From: Gracilibacillus oryzae | Lineage (GTDB): Bacteria; Bacillota; Bacilli; Bacillales; Amphibacillaceae | NCBI RefSeq assembly: GCF_009498735.1 | Contig: NZ_ML762425.1 | Span: 212,011 to 276,010, forward strand | DNA length: 64,000 nt | Direction: 5' to 3' | Shown: one piece after another, positions 28,039-35,873 of the stretch | Layout of the letters: every line of letters begins with the position of its first letter | How positions within the stretch are numbered: the stretch's first letter is position 1 | Made by a program: the position numbers and the translations under genes | Notes under the pieces: generated by a model | Told to the model about the DNA's origin: nothing | Databases searched by the model: none | Seen by the model: the letters and a program-made list of their open reading frames with translations, nothing else

Positions 28039-29250
28039 TTGATACAAAGAAAAACATTAGGGAATGGTTTAAGGATTGTAATGGAACCAATCACAACGGT
28101 AAGATCTGTAACGATTGGTATATGGATAAAAACAGGATCCAGAGATGAAAATAATCAAATAAATGGTATATCTCATTTTATTGAACATATGTTGTTTAAA
28201 GGAACCAGTAAGTATAGCCCAAAACAAATAGCGGAAGCCTTTGATTCCATCGGTGGTGAAATCAATGCATTTACATCAAAAGAGTATACTTGTCTATATG
28301 CAAAGGTACTGGACAATCATGTGAATTTTGCTTTGGATATATTAACTGATATGCTTCTAAACTCAACTTTCGATCAAAGTGAATTAGAGCGTGAGAAGAA
28401 AGTGATTATTGAGGAAATCAATATGACGGAGGATACTCCTGATGATATTATCCATGACTATTTGGCAGAAGTTGCATACAAATCTCATCCTTTAGCATAT
28501 CCTATACTTGGCAGTAAAGAAAATATACAACTATTATCGCGTGATGATTTACTTCATTATTATCAGAAAAACTATACAGCAGAGAATATAGTTGTATCGA
28601 TTGCGGGAAATATAGCAGACTCGTTTATGGATCACTTAACCGAACGATTCCAAGATATCCGCAAAGGCAATAAGAAAGGCAGCTTACAGAAACCAAAATT
28701 TTACTCAGGCAGCTTAAAAAAATCAAAAGAGACGGAGCAAGGCCACTTATGTCTTGGATTTGAAGGTGTCGGCATAACTGACAAAGATATTTATCCATAT
28801 ATGATTGTTAATAATATTCTTGGCGGAAGTATGAGTTCCCGATTATTCCAGGAGATACGCGAGAACCGAGGGATGGCTTACTCCATTTTCTCCCATCATA
28901 GTTCCTTTAAAGATACAGGAATGTTGACAATCTATGCAGGTACATCTCCAAATCAATTAGAAGAAGTTCAGCATTTAATCAATCAAAGTTTAGATGATAT
29001 GAAAAAGAACGGGATTACCAAGAAAGAATTTCATAATAGCAAGGAACAAATGAAAGGATTGTACTTATTAAGTTTAGAGAGTACAAATAGTAAAATGAGT
29101 CGAAATGCCAGAAATGAACTGATTCTGGAGAGACATCCGACTATTGATGAGATTGTTAAAGAAATCGATCAAATTACAATAAACCAGGCAGGCAATGTTA
29201 TTGAACAATTGTCACTAGATCAAGTCGCAAGTACAGTTATTACATCTTAA
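28039..29250 (+). CDS. mlpA: M16-family zinc protease MlpA (YmxG)
   Basis: The 403-residue protein is a pitrilysin-type (M16) peptidase with the inverted zinc motif HFIEH near residue 48 and the downstream Glu in EREKKVIIEEINM. In B. subtilis MlpA (YmxG) has been linked to aprE regulation. The C-terminal half is the usual inactive M16 repeat with LGGSMSSRLFQEIRE. The start codon is TTG at 28039 with GTAGGAGGAAG upstream. The gap from pnp is about 190 bp and shows no ylxY-type deacetylase gene. Confidence 0.94.
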   Translation: MIQRKTLGNGLRIVMEPITTVRSVTIGIWIKTGSRDENNQINGISHFIEHMLFKGTSKYSPKQIAEAFDSIGGEINAFTSKEYTCLYAKVLDNHVNFALDILTDMLLNSTFDQSELEREKKVIIEEINMTEDTPDDIIHDYLAEVAYKSHPLAYPILGSKENIQLLSRDDLLHYYQKNYTAENIVVSIAGNIADSFMDHLTERFQDIRKGNKKGSLQKPKFYSGSLKKSKETEQGHLCLGFEGVGITDKDIYPYMIVNNILGGSMSSRLFQEIRENRGMAYSIFSHHSSFKDTGMLTIYAGTSPNQLEEVQHLINQSLDDMKKNGITKKEFHNSKEQMKGLYLLSLESTNSKMSRNARNELILERHPTIDEIVKEIDQITINQAGNVIEQLSLDQVASTVITS

Positions 29251-29274
29251 AATAAAAGAATTGAGGTGAATATG

Positions 29275-29511
29275 TTGCGGTTTCATGATCTAAGCAATAA
29301 AGAGTTAATTGATTTATCTACAGGGACTCGTCTTGGCGTTCTTGGTCAGACAGATCTTGAAATTAATGAAAAGACAGGCCAGATCATCAGCTTTACTATT
29401 CCGCAATACCGCATGTTCGGCTTGAAAAAAACAGAAACGTACTCGAGAATTGAATGGAAACAAATAAAAAAAATCGGTGATGATATGATAATTGTGGAAA
29501 CAAATAAATAA
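29275..29511 (+). CDS. ymxH: YlmC/YmxH family PRC-barrel-like protein
   Basis: The 78-residue protein belongs to the YlmC/YmxH family of small beta-barrel proteins conserved in spore formers; the role is unknown. The hallmark is STGTRLGVLGQTDLEINEKTGQ. I prefer the TTG at 29275 because it matches the family N terminus (MR...LS.KE) and sits six bases after GAGGTG; an ATG at 29272, one codon upstream, is only three bases from it. It lies between mlpA and the dpa genes as in B. subtilis. Confidence 0.88.
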   Translation: MRFHDLSNKELIDLSTGTRLGVLGQTDLEINEKTGQIISFTIPQYRMFGLKKTETYSRIEWKQIKKIGDDMIIVETNK

Positions 29512-29522
29512 TAATACAGCCG

Positions 29523-29552
29523 CACCTAATGCCTTCATTAGGTGTTTTCCTT
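29523..29552 (+). terminator. terminator after ymxH
   Basis: CACCTAATG (29523-29531) pairs with CATTAGGTG (29536-29544), loop CCTT, then TTTTCCTT. Confidence 0.8.
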
Positions 29553-29581
29553 ATTGTTCAGCATAAACTATTGAATCAATC

Positions 29582-29608
29582 ACTTTACTAAACAGTGAAC
29601 ATATGATG
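29582..29608 (+). promoter_or_regulatory. candidate sigma-K promoter of dpaA
   Basis: AC (29582-29583), a 16-bp spacer and CATATGATG (29600-29608) fit the sigma-K pattern AC-N16/17-CATAnnnTA except for the last base. The B. subtilis spoVF genes are sigma-K dependent, which supports the reading. Confidence 0.4.
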
Positions 29609-29648
29609 GTTAAGATCATAATTTAATGGTGACTTGTGAGGTGAAAGA

Positions 29649-30527
29649 ATGCAAAAACATAAGAAAATCGCTATTATTGGTGGAGATGCACGTTATTTAC
29701 GATTAATTCATTCTTTGCAGCGAATCAACTGGCTTGATGTTGTATTAATTGGTTTTGATAAAGTGGAACAAAGCTATACTGGAGTAAAACAATCATCCCT
29801 TGAAGAATTAATACCAGAAGAGTTAGATGCCATAATTTTACCAATTACTGGTATCCATGATGACGGTAAAGTGGAAACAGTATTTTCTAATAAAGAATGG
29901 AAAATAACAGAAGACTGGTTTAAGAGATTACCGGGACATTGTGTTATCTTTACAGGGATAACTAGCAGCACATTGGAAAAATGGGTTACACAATATGATT
30001 ATATACTAGAAGAATTAATGGAAAGAGATGACATAGCAATATATAATTCTATCCCAACTGCAGAAGGTGCGATAATGTTAGCAATTCAGCATACTGACAT
30101 TACGATCCATCAGGCAAATATTTTTATCTACGGTTTTGGAAGGGTTGGACAGACAACGGCAAATAAGTTCGCAGGGCTTGGAGCAAACATAACCATTGTA
30201 TCGAAGAGTGAAGTGGATCTTTCCCGGGCATTTGAACAAGGCTATCGTGGCATTCTTTTAAAAGACAGTTCAAAATATATCGATCAATGCGAGATCCTTA
30301 TCAATACAATTCCTGCCATAGTAATAACAGAGTCTGTCTTAAATAATATGGAGAGCAATAAACTTATTATCGATTTAGCATCTAAACCAGGAGGAATAGA
30401 TTTCGATTTTGCGAAAGAACGTGGTATACAAACCATTCATGCTCTTGGCTTGCCTGGATTAGTTGCACCTAAGACGGCTGGAGAAATCCTTGGAAATATT
30501 ATTGTTAACAGATTGCAAGAAGATTAG
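29649..30527 (+). CDS. dpaA: dipicolinate synthase subunit DpaA (SpoVFA)
   Basis: DpaA and DpaB form dipicolinate synthase, which in the mother cell oxidises dihydrodipicolinate to dipicolinic acid for the spore core. The 292-residue protein has an N-terminal domain (KIAIIGGDARYLRLIHSLQ) and a C-terminal Rossmann domain with FIYGFGRVGQTTANKFAGLG, the expected NAD(P)-binding loop. GAGGTGAAAG precedes the ATG. The substrate is supplied by Asd, DapG and DapA encoded just downstream. Confidence 0.95.
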   Translation: MQKHKKIAIIGGDARYLRLIHSLQRINWLDVVLIGFDKVEQSYTGVKQSSLEELIPEELDAIILPITGIHDDGKVETVFSNKEWKITEDWFKRLPGHCVIFTGITSSTLEKWVTQYDYILEELMERDDIAIYNSIPTAEGAIMLAIQHTDITIHQANIFIYGFGRVGQTTANKFAGLGANITIVSKSEVDLSRAFEQGYRGILLKDSSKYIDQCEILINTIPAIVITESVLNNMESNKLIIDLASKPGGIDFDFAKERGIQTIHALGLPGLVAPKTAGEILGNIIVNRLQED

Positions 30528-30565
30528 TTTGACCGTATCGCCATTTAATCCTTCCACAGTGTGTC

Positions 30566-30592
30566 ACAATATCATAAACAACACATATAATG
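30566..30592 (+). promoter_or_regulatory. candidate sigma-K promoter of dpaB
   Basis: AC (30566-30567), a 16-bp spacer and CATATAATG (30584-30592), very like the dpaA site. It would allow dpaB to be transcribed separately as well as by read-through from dpaA. Confidence 0.35.
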
Positions 30593-30637
30593 GGCATTAG
30601 CACAGAACAAATGATTGACATACTGGGAGGTTTTAAG

Positions 30638-31228
30638 ATGGATTTAGAAGGTAAGAAAATAGGTTTTGGTTTAACTGGATCCCACTGTACGTATGCCGCT
30701 GTTTTTCCTCAAATTGAACGATTAATTGAAATGGGTGCAGAAATTGTTCCTGTTGTTTCCTATACTTTTCAATCAACGGATTCAAAATTCGGCACTGCAA
30801 GTGATCATATGGACAAATTAAGAGAGATTACCGGTAGAGAACCGATTACAACAATTGTAGATGCAGAGCCGCTCGGCCCGATCGAACCATTAGATTGTAT
30901 GGTATTAGCACCACTTACCGGGAATTCCATGAGCAGACTGGCGAACGCTATTACTGATTCTCCTGTTCTGATGGCCGCCAAAGCGACGATAAGAAATGGA
31001 AATCCTGTGGTTATAGCAGTCTCCACAAATGACGCACTAGGATTAAATGGTGTCAATTTAATGCGTCTTATGGCAACGAAATTAATGTATTTCGTTCCAT
31101 ATGGTCAAGATGATCCTGTCAAGAAACCAAATTCATTAGTAGCAGATATGACATATATTCCAGATACAATTAAATTAGCAATAGAAAATAAACAAATTCA
31201 ACCAGTTCTTATTGCAAGAAACTCATAA
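30638..31228 (+). CDS. dpaB: dipicolinate synthase subunit DpaB (SpoVFB)
   Basis: This is the flavoprotein-like second subunit of dipicolinate synthase. The 196-residue protein has the flavoprotein fold start KIGFGLTGSHCTYAAVFPQI and the conserved LAPLTGNSMSRLANAITDSP. I chose the ATG at 30638, preceded by GGGAGG; an in-frame ATG at 30590 lacks a ribosome binding site and overlaps the candidate sigma-K -10. It is separated from dpaA by 110 bases, more than expected for a tight operon. Confidence 0.95.
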   Translation: MDLEGKKIGFGLTGSHCTYAAVFPQIERLIEMGAEIVPVVSYTFQSTDSKFGTASDHMDKLREITGREPITTIVDAEPLGPIEPLDCMVLAPLTGNSMSRLANAITDSPVLMAAKATIRNGNPVVIAVSTNDALGLNGVNLMRLMATKLMYFVPYGQDDPVKKPNSLVADMTYIPDTIKLAIENKQIQPVLIARNS

Positions 31229-31242
31229 ATATGATGAAATAA

Positions 31243-31271
31243 TTAAAGTATGCAATAATCTATGTTAATAT
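31243..31271 (+). promoter_or_regulatory. candidate sigma-A promoter of asd
   Basis: TTAAAG (31243-31248), a 17-bp spacer ending TGT and TAATAT (31266-31271). An extended -10 compensates for the weak -35. A vegetative promoter is expected here because asd-dapG-dapA are needed in growth while dpaAB are mother-cell genes. Confidence 0.45.
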
Positions 31272-31326
31272 AGAAGAGATAATCAAATAAAAAATGTATG
31301 GAATAAGGGAAGGGGACAAAATAATA

Positions 31327-32376
31327 ATGACAACACAAGGATATAATGTAGCAGTAGTAGGTGCTACTGGAGCTGTAGGAGAAAAAATGCTAGAGACTTT
31401 AGAAAAAAAGAACTTTCCGATAAATGAATTGCATTTACTGTCATCGAAGCGTTCTGCGGGGAAGGAAATTACATTCAAAGGAACGGCATATACAGTTAAG
31501 GAAGCGACTCCAGAAAGTTTTGAGAATATTCAAATTGCCTTGTTTTCTGCTGGTGGTTCTGTTTCCAAAGCACTTGCTCATGAAGCAGTCAAAAGAGGGG
31601 CAGTTGTAGTTGATAACACAAGTGCTTTTCGAATGGACCCTGAAGTGCCATTAGTTGTACCTGAAGTAAATGAGGAAGATATCGCAAAACATAATGGAAT
31701 CATTGCTAATCCAAACTGTTCAACTATTCAAATGGTTGCAGCACTTAAACCAATTCAAGAACAATTCGGATTATCTCGTGTGATTGTTTCCACCTATCAA
31801 GCAGTTTCAGGAGCGGGAACCAAAGCTGTTAATGAACTACAAGAACAATCCAAAGCATTTTTAGATGGTGAAGAACTTGAACCTGAAATTTTGCCAGTTA
31901 GCGGTGAGAAAAAACATTATCCAATTGCGTTTAATGCATTACCGCAAATTGATGTATTCCAGGAGAATGGTTATACATTTGAAGAAATGAAAATGATTAA
32001 TGAAACGAAGAAAATTATGCATGATTCCTCTATTAAGGTAGCAGCAACATGTGTAAGATTACCTTTCTTTACATCACATGCAGAGAGTGTTTATGTTGAA
32101 GTAAACAATGACAATGTTACAGTGGAGCAAATTCAAGAAGCGATCAAAAATGCTGCTGGTGTAGTTTTAGAAGATGATACTGAGAATCAAGTATATCCTA
32201 CCCCACTTTCAGCAGCAGGCAAGCCAGATGTGTTCGTAGGACGTGTACGCAAGGATTTAGATAACAGCAAAGGATTCCACTTATGGGTTGTTTCAGACAA
32301 CTTATTAAAAGGAGCTGCATGGAATTCTGTTCAAATTGCTGAATCTTTAATTAAAAACAACTGGCTACAAAAATAA
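31327..32376 (+). CDS. asd: aspartate-semialdehyde dehydrogenase
   Basis: Asd reduces aspartyl phosphate to aspartate semialdehyde for lysine, diaminopimelate, threonine and methionine synthesis. The 349-residue protein has the NADP motif [15 protein letters not shown] and the catalytic Cys in NPNCSTIQM, plus the active-site segment [11 protein letters not shown]. The ATG at 31327 has GGAAGGGG upstream at slightly long distance; an ATG at 31294 would add an N-terminal extension without a ribosome binding site. dapG follows 13 bases later. Confidence 0.96.
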   Translation: MTTQGYNVAVVGATGAVGEKMLETLEKKNFPINELHLLSSKRSAGKEITFKGTAYTVKEATPESFENIQIALFSAGGSVSKALAHEAVKRGAVVVDNTSAFRMDPEVPLVVPEVNEEDIAKHNGIIANPNCSTIQMVAALKPIQEQFGLSRVIVSTYQAVSGAGTKAVNELQEQSKAFLDGEELEPEILPVSGEKKHYPIAFNALPQIDVFQENGYTFEEMKMINETKKIMHDSSIKVAATCVRLPFFTSHAESVYVEVNNDNVTVEQIQEAIKNAAGVVLEDDTENQVYPTPLSAAGKPDVFVGRVRKDLDNSKGFHLWVVSDNLLKGAAWNSVQIAESLIKNNWLQK

Positions 32377-32389
32377 TTGAGGTGAGCCT

Positions 32390-33607
32390 ATGAAGGTATT
32401 GGTTCAAAAATTTGGTGGAACTTCTGTAAGAGATGAAAAAATACGGCAAAAGGCAATAGAGCATGTGAAAAATGCTTTAAATGAAGGATTTAAAGTGATT
32501 GTTGTTGTTTCTGCAATGGGGCGATACCCTGAACCTTATGCAACAGATTCGCTATTACAGCTTGTCGGAGAGAATACAACAATGCTGTCAGCAAAGGAGA
32601 AAGATTTATTAATATCCTGTGGAGAGACAATTTCTGCAGTAGTATTTTCTAATGAACTCTTGCACCAAAATATTGAATCAATTGCCATTACCGGCGCTCA
32701 AGCGGGAATTATAACAACAAGTGAATTTACCAATGCTCAAATTAAGACAATGGATACAGAACTTGTTTCTTCTTTATTATATGAATATCAAGTAGTGGTA
32801 GTTGCAGGCTTTCAGGGAAGAAATGATCATTATGAAGTAACAACCATTGGCAGAGGCGGCAGCGATACCTCTGCCACTGCTTTGGCTGCCGCAACAGGGG
32901 CAGAATATGTCGATATTTTTACAGATGTAAATGGAATAATGACAGCAGATCCAAGAATGGTATCAACAGCAAGAAAACTTGAACAGATTAGCTATACCGA
33001 AGTGTGTAATCTTGCATACCAGGGAGCGAAAGTCATCCATCCACGAGCAGTGGAAATTGCTATGAAAGCAAATATACCAATAAGAGTTCGTTCCACACAT
33101 GAACAGGACCCAGGAACATTGATTACTTCTCTTGATGGGGATAAACAATCGAACACAGTAATAGACCGTCTCGTCACAGGGATTGCTTATGTTGATCATT
33201 TAACTCAAATAAAAATAGATAATAAAATGGAATCAGAACTAATCCAAGTGGATGTTTTTAAAGCAATGGCAGAAGCCGGAATCTCAGTTGATTTTATTAA
33301 CATATCACCAGGCGGTATGATGTATACCATTTTAGATAAGTATGAAGAAAAAGCACTTCAAGTATTAAACAATCTGAACATTACACCAATTTTAAATCAA
33401 AATTGTGCTAAGATATCTTTAGTTGGTGCGGGAATGTCAGGAATTCCAGGGGCTACATCTAAGATTGTTCAAACATTGTCGAGTCATAATATTCCTATTT
33501 ATCAATCAGCGGACAGTCACCGGACCATCTGGGTATTAATAAAGAGTGAACACTTGCAAACAGCAGTCAACGCATTACACTTAGCATTTCAATTAGAGAA
33601 TAGTTAA
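32390..33607 (+). CDS. dapG: aspartate kinase I (DapG type)
   Basis: This kinase phosphorylates aspartate, the first step to DAP and dipicolinate. The 405-residue protein has the N-terminal kinase signature VQKFGGTSVRD, TTIGRGGSDTSATALAAATG, and two C-terminal ACT domains. In B. subtilis the enzyme at this locus, DapG, is inhibited by meso-DAP and supports cell wall and spore synthesis; the assignment to DapG rather than LysC or ThrD is from synteny with asd and dapA. GAGGTGAG precedes the ATG, and no lysine riboswitch is seen. Confidence 0.95.
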   Translation: MKVLVQKFGGTSVRDEKIRQKAIEHVKNALNEGFKVIVVVSAMGRYPEPYATDSLLQLVGENTTMLSAKEKDLLISCGETISAVVFSNELLHQNIESIAITGAQAGIITTSEFTNAQIKTMDTELVSSLLYEYQVVVVAGFQGRNDHYEVTTIGRGGSDTSATALAAATGAEYVDIFTDVNGIMTADPRMVSTARKLEQISYTEVCNLAYQGAKVIHPRAVEIAMKANIPIRVRSTHEQDPGTLITSLDGDKQSNTVIDRLVTGIAYVDHLTQIKIDNKMESELIQVDVFKAMAEAGISVDFINISPGGMMYTILDKYEEKALQVLNNLNITPILNQNCAKISLVGAGMSGIPGATSKIVQTLSSHNIPIYQSADSHRTIWVLIKSEHLQTAVNALHLAFQLENS

Positions 33608-33664
33608 TAGAATTGGGATAAACAATGATCATCATAAGTTGTTCGGAAAGGAGCTGATTGTAAC

Positions 33665-34543
33665 ATGGATTTTGGCCGTTTGCTTACTGCCATGGTTACA
33701 CCATTTGACCAAAATAATCAAGTGGATTTAGAAAAAACAACAGAGTTAATTGAATATTTACTTAGAAACGGTACAGAAGGGCTCGTAGTAGCGGGAACAA
33801 CCGGGGAATCACCAACATTATCATTAAATGAGAAATTAACCCTATTTGAACATGTAATTAAAATTGTGAATAAGAGGGTTCCCATTATAGCAGGTACTGG
33901 CAGTAATAATACAAGTGCATCAATCGAGCTGACCAAAGAAGCTGAAAAGCTCGGGGCAGATGCAGTTTTGCTCGTTACTCCATATTATAATAAACCGAAC
34001 CAGGATGGCCTCTTTCACCATTATAAAGCAATTGCAGATGAAACAAGTTTACCTGTGATGCTTTATAACATACCGTCTCGCGCGGTTGTGAAATTAAATG
34101 TGGAAACAGTTGTTGCATTGTCACAAATAGAAAATATTGTTTCATTAAAGGACTCTACTGGCGATTTAGATGCGATTGCCAGCATTATTGATCAAACAGA
34201 TAATAGCTTTACTGTTTACAGCGGTGATGACAGTATGACATTACCAATACAGTCAATTGGCGGATCTGGAGTTGTATCAGTCTCTTCCCACGTAATCGGG
34301 AAAGAAATGAAAGAAATGATGAGTCTTTTTGAAGAAGGTAAAGTGAAAGAAGCTGCACAGCTTCATCGCCAATTGTTACCAATTATGAGAACATTGTTCA
34401 TGGCTCCTTCTCCATCACCTGTGAAAGCAGCACTTAAGTACAAACATATAGATACCGGCAATGTAAGATTACCATTAGTTCCATTATCTCCATTCGAAGA
34501 GCAGAATTTATATCGTGTGTTAGAGAATTTTAACCAGGATTGA
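33665..34543 (+). CDS. dapA: 4-hydroxy-tetrahydrodipicolinate synthase
   Basis: DapA condenses pyruvate with aspartate semialdehyde. The 292-residue TIM barrel shows [14 protein letters not shown] (substrate loop), [14 protein letters not shown], the Tyr in LYNIPSR and the Schiff-base Lys in [10 protein letters not shown]. Length and motifs are normal. The product feeds both DAP synthesis and, during sporulation, DpaAB. In B. subtilis rnjB follows dapA; here tepA follows. Confidence 0.97.
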   Translation: MDFGRLLTAMVTPFDQNNQVDLEKTTELIEYLLRNGTEGLVVAGTTGESPTLSLNEKLTLFEHVIKIVNKRVPIIAGTGSNNTSASIELTKEAEKLGADAVLLVTPYYNKPNQDGLFHHYKAIADETSLPVMLYNIPSRAVVKLNVETVVALSQIENIVSLKDSTGDLDAIASIIDQTDNSFTVYSGDDSMTLPIQSIGGSGVVSVSSHVIGKEMKEMMSLFEEGKVKEAAQLHRQLLPIMRTLFMAPSPSPVKAALKYKHIDTGNVRLPLVPLSPFEEQNLYRVLENFNQD

Positions 34544-34559
34544 TGTGTATGAAACAATT

Positions 34560-34601
34560 CCCCTTGACCATACTAGAAATAGTGAGGTGAAAGGGGTTTT
34601 T
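34560..34601 (+). promoter_or_regulatory. hairpin with U-tract overlapping the tepA ribosome binding site
   Basis: CCCCTT (34560-34565) pairs with AAGGGG (34591-34596) and TTTTT follows. The loop contains a small ACTA-GAAA-TAGT hairpin and GAGGTGA. The AAGGGG strand is also part of the tepA ribosome binding region, so the fold could act as terminator for dapA and reduce tepA translation. Confidence 0.5.
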
Positions 34602-34604
34602 ATT

Positions 34605-35324
34605 ATGAATTCAAATAAACAAGAAACAAAAGAAAAAGATACAACATCCTCTTCTTTAGTGGAAAAAATTCAGCAATTAGGTCAGGCGAATGTCCCTCAG
34701 GCACCAGATTCTAATATTCATGTGCTGTCTATCATTGGACAAGTAGAAGGTCATATTCAACTGCCTCCCCAAAATAAAACAACAAAATATGAACATCTGA
34801 TTCCACAAATTATTGCTGTCGAGCAGAACCCTAAGATAGAAGGGTTGGTCGTTGTCCTTAATACTGTTGGTGGTGATGTGGAAGCAGGTCTGGCCCTTGC
34901 TGAAATGATAGCATCGCTGTCAAAGCCGACAGTGTCGATTGTATTAGGGGGAGGACATTCCATTGGAGTTCCAATTGCTGTGGCAACAGATTATTCATTT
35001 ATTGCACCATCTGCAACAATGACTATCCATCCTGTCAGATTAACTGGCTTGGTTATTGGTGTGCCTCAAACATTTGAATATATTGACAAAATGCAGGAAC
35101 GAGTCATTCATTTTGTGACAAGCCATTCGAATATTAAAGAAGAAAAATTTAAAGAACTTATGTTTGAAAAAGGCAACCTGACAAGAGATATTGGAACAAA
35201 TGTAGTTGGCCAGGATGCAGTACAATATGGACTGATTAATGAAGTTGGCGGTATTAGCGGAGCAATGGCTAAATTAAACGAGTTTATTGATCAGACGAAA
35301 ACATCTGAGGAGCTGATTCAATAA
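34605..35324 (+). CDS. tepA: ClpP-like protease TepA (translocation-enhancing protein)
   Basis: The 239-residue protein is a ClpP/crotonase-fold serine protease. The probable catalytic Ser lies in [13 protein letters not shown] and the His in [10 protein letters not shown], positions equivalent to ClpP Ser and His; the N-terminal part (about 40 residues) is charged and variable. B. subtilis TepA (YmfB) influences protein secretion and SASP degradation during germination. I chose the ATG at 34605 after GAGGTGAAAGGGG; the frame is open to 34545 but overlaps the hairpin. ylzJ starts on the last base of its stop codon. Confidence 0.92.
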   Translation: MNSNKQETKEKDTTSSSLVEKIQQLGQANVPQAPDSNIHVLSIIGQVEGHIQLPPQNKTTKYEHLIPQIIAVEQNPKIEGLVVVLNTVGGDVEAGLALAEMIASLSKPTVSIVLGGGHSIGVPIAVATDYSFIAPSATMTIHPVRLTGLVIGVPQTFEYIDKMQERVIHFVTSHSNIKEEKFKELMFEKGNLTRDIGTNVVGQDAVQYGLINEVGGISGAMAKLNEFIDQTKTSEELIQ

Positions 35325-35530
35325 TGTTTTATACTCCATTATCGAATCATGATATCTTACCGGAAAGTCAAGAAGCTTGGGAGAATTATCAACATGTTAC
35401 CTATAATAATAAGCAAGGCATTGTGGAGAAAACCGAAAATGGTGATTGGCGAATTGCGCAACTGCTTTCAACAAACCCAAATGATTTTCTTATAGATGAT
35501 TATTTACCTGGCACCATTATAAAAATGTAA
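35324..35530 (+). CDS. ylzJ: YlzJ-like small protein
   Basis: The 68-residue protein resembles YlzJ, a small uncharacterised protein that follows tepA in Bacillaceae. Conserved-looking segments are [12 protein letters not shown] and IAQLLSTNPNDFLIDDYLPG. It overlaps the tepA stop codon by one base (TAATG), so it is translated from the same mRNA. No function can be read from the sequence. Confidence 0.82.
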   Translation: MFYTPLSNHDILPESQEAWENYQHVTYNNKQGIVEKTENGDWRIAQLLSTNPNDFLIDDYLPGTIIKM

Positions 35531-35565
35531 CAACACTATTTCTTAGAAATAGAATGTTCGTTCTC

Positions 35566-35662
35566 CGTTCGCTTTATCACAGCGCTAAAGACGCGAAGCA
35601 TCCTGGTAAGTTCGCTAATGATCAGTGGGAGACAGAAAAACCCCCACTGATCAAAGTCTCAC
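35566..35662 (+). repeat. structured, GC-richer intergenic segment with 10-bp hairpin
   Basis: GATCAGTGGG (35620-35629) pairs perfectly with CCCACTGATC (35643-35652); no T run follows. GAGAC (35629-35633) could instead pair with GTCTC (35656-35660), giving two exclusive folds. Upstream TTCGC (35568-35572) can pair with GCGAA (35593-35597). The segment is clearly richer in G+C than its surroundings. It may be a dispersed intergenic repeat; only this copy is in the window. Confidence 0.45.
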
Positions 35663-35671
35663 TTTATGTGG

Positions 35672-35677
35672 TATAAT
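35672..35677 (+). promoter_or_regulatory. extended -10 promoter element upstream of spoIIIE
   Basis: TATAAT at 35672-35677 is directly preceded by TGG (extended -10, TGn). The -35 region is weak (GATCAA/TGATCA at 17-18 bp). A transcript would start near 35684. Confidence 0.45.
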
Positions 35678-35683
35678 AAATTT

Positions 35684-35764
35684 AGTCTAGAAGTTCTGCC
35701 AATTTATTAATAATTGAAAAATTTCAGCTCTCGCCATAAATTTATGGCGATGAGCGAATTTTTT
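35684..35764 (+). ncRNA. possible short RNA or attenuated leader upstream of spoIIIE
   Basis: Between the extended -10 at 35672 and the terminator ending at 35764 a transcript of about 80 nt would be made. It has no open reading frame with a ribosome binding site. It may be a small RNA or a leader whose termination controls spoIIIE. Confidence 0.35.
35726..35764 (+). terminator. strong terminator with an 18-nt palindrome before spoIIIE
   Basis: The centre CGCCATAAATTTATGGCG (35732-35749) is perfectly self-complementary. Outside it GCTC (35727-35730) pairs with GAGC (35752-35755), followed by AATTTTTT. It lies about 110 bases before spoIIIE. Confidence 0.7.
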
Positions 35765-35873
35765 ATTGGACATAAATATTGAATGCTTATGGAAAACAGC
35801 GTAAGATCATAAATCTAAGCATGCAAAAACTACATAAAGACTTTCTATTAATCTTGTTTTAGGAGTGAAGGAA

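Larger units (their letters stand above)
35531..35873 (+). other. ylzJ-spoIIIE intergenic region (no gene)
   Basis: No coding region is supported in these 343 bases. They hold a small hairpin (ATTTC 35538-35542/GAAAT 35546-35550), a GC-richer structured segment, a long hairpin, a TATAAT box and a strong terminator, each listed separately, then about 100 AT-rich bases with the AGGAGTGA ribosome binding site of spoIIIE. Confidence 0.6.

Noticed and set aside
33608-33664. Lysine riboswitch in the asd-dapG-dapA region
   Set aside because: The gaps before dapG (13 bases) and dapA (57 bases) are far too short and unstructured for an L box.
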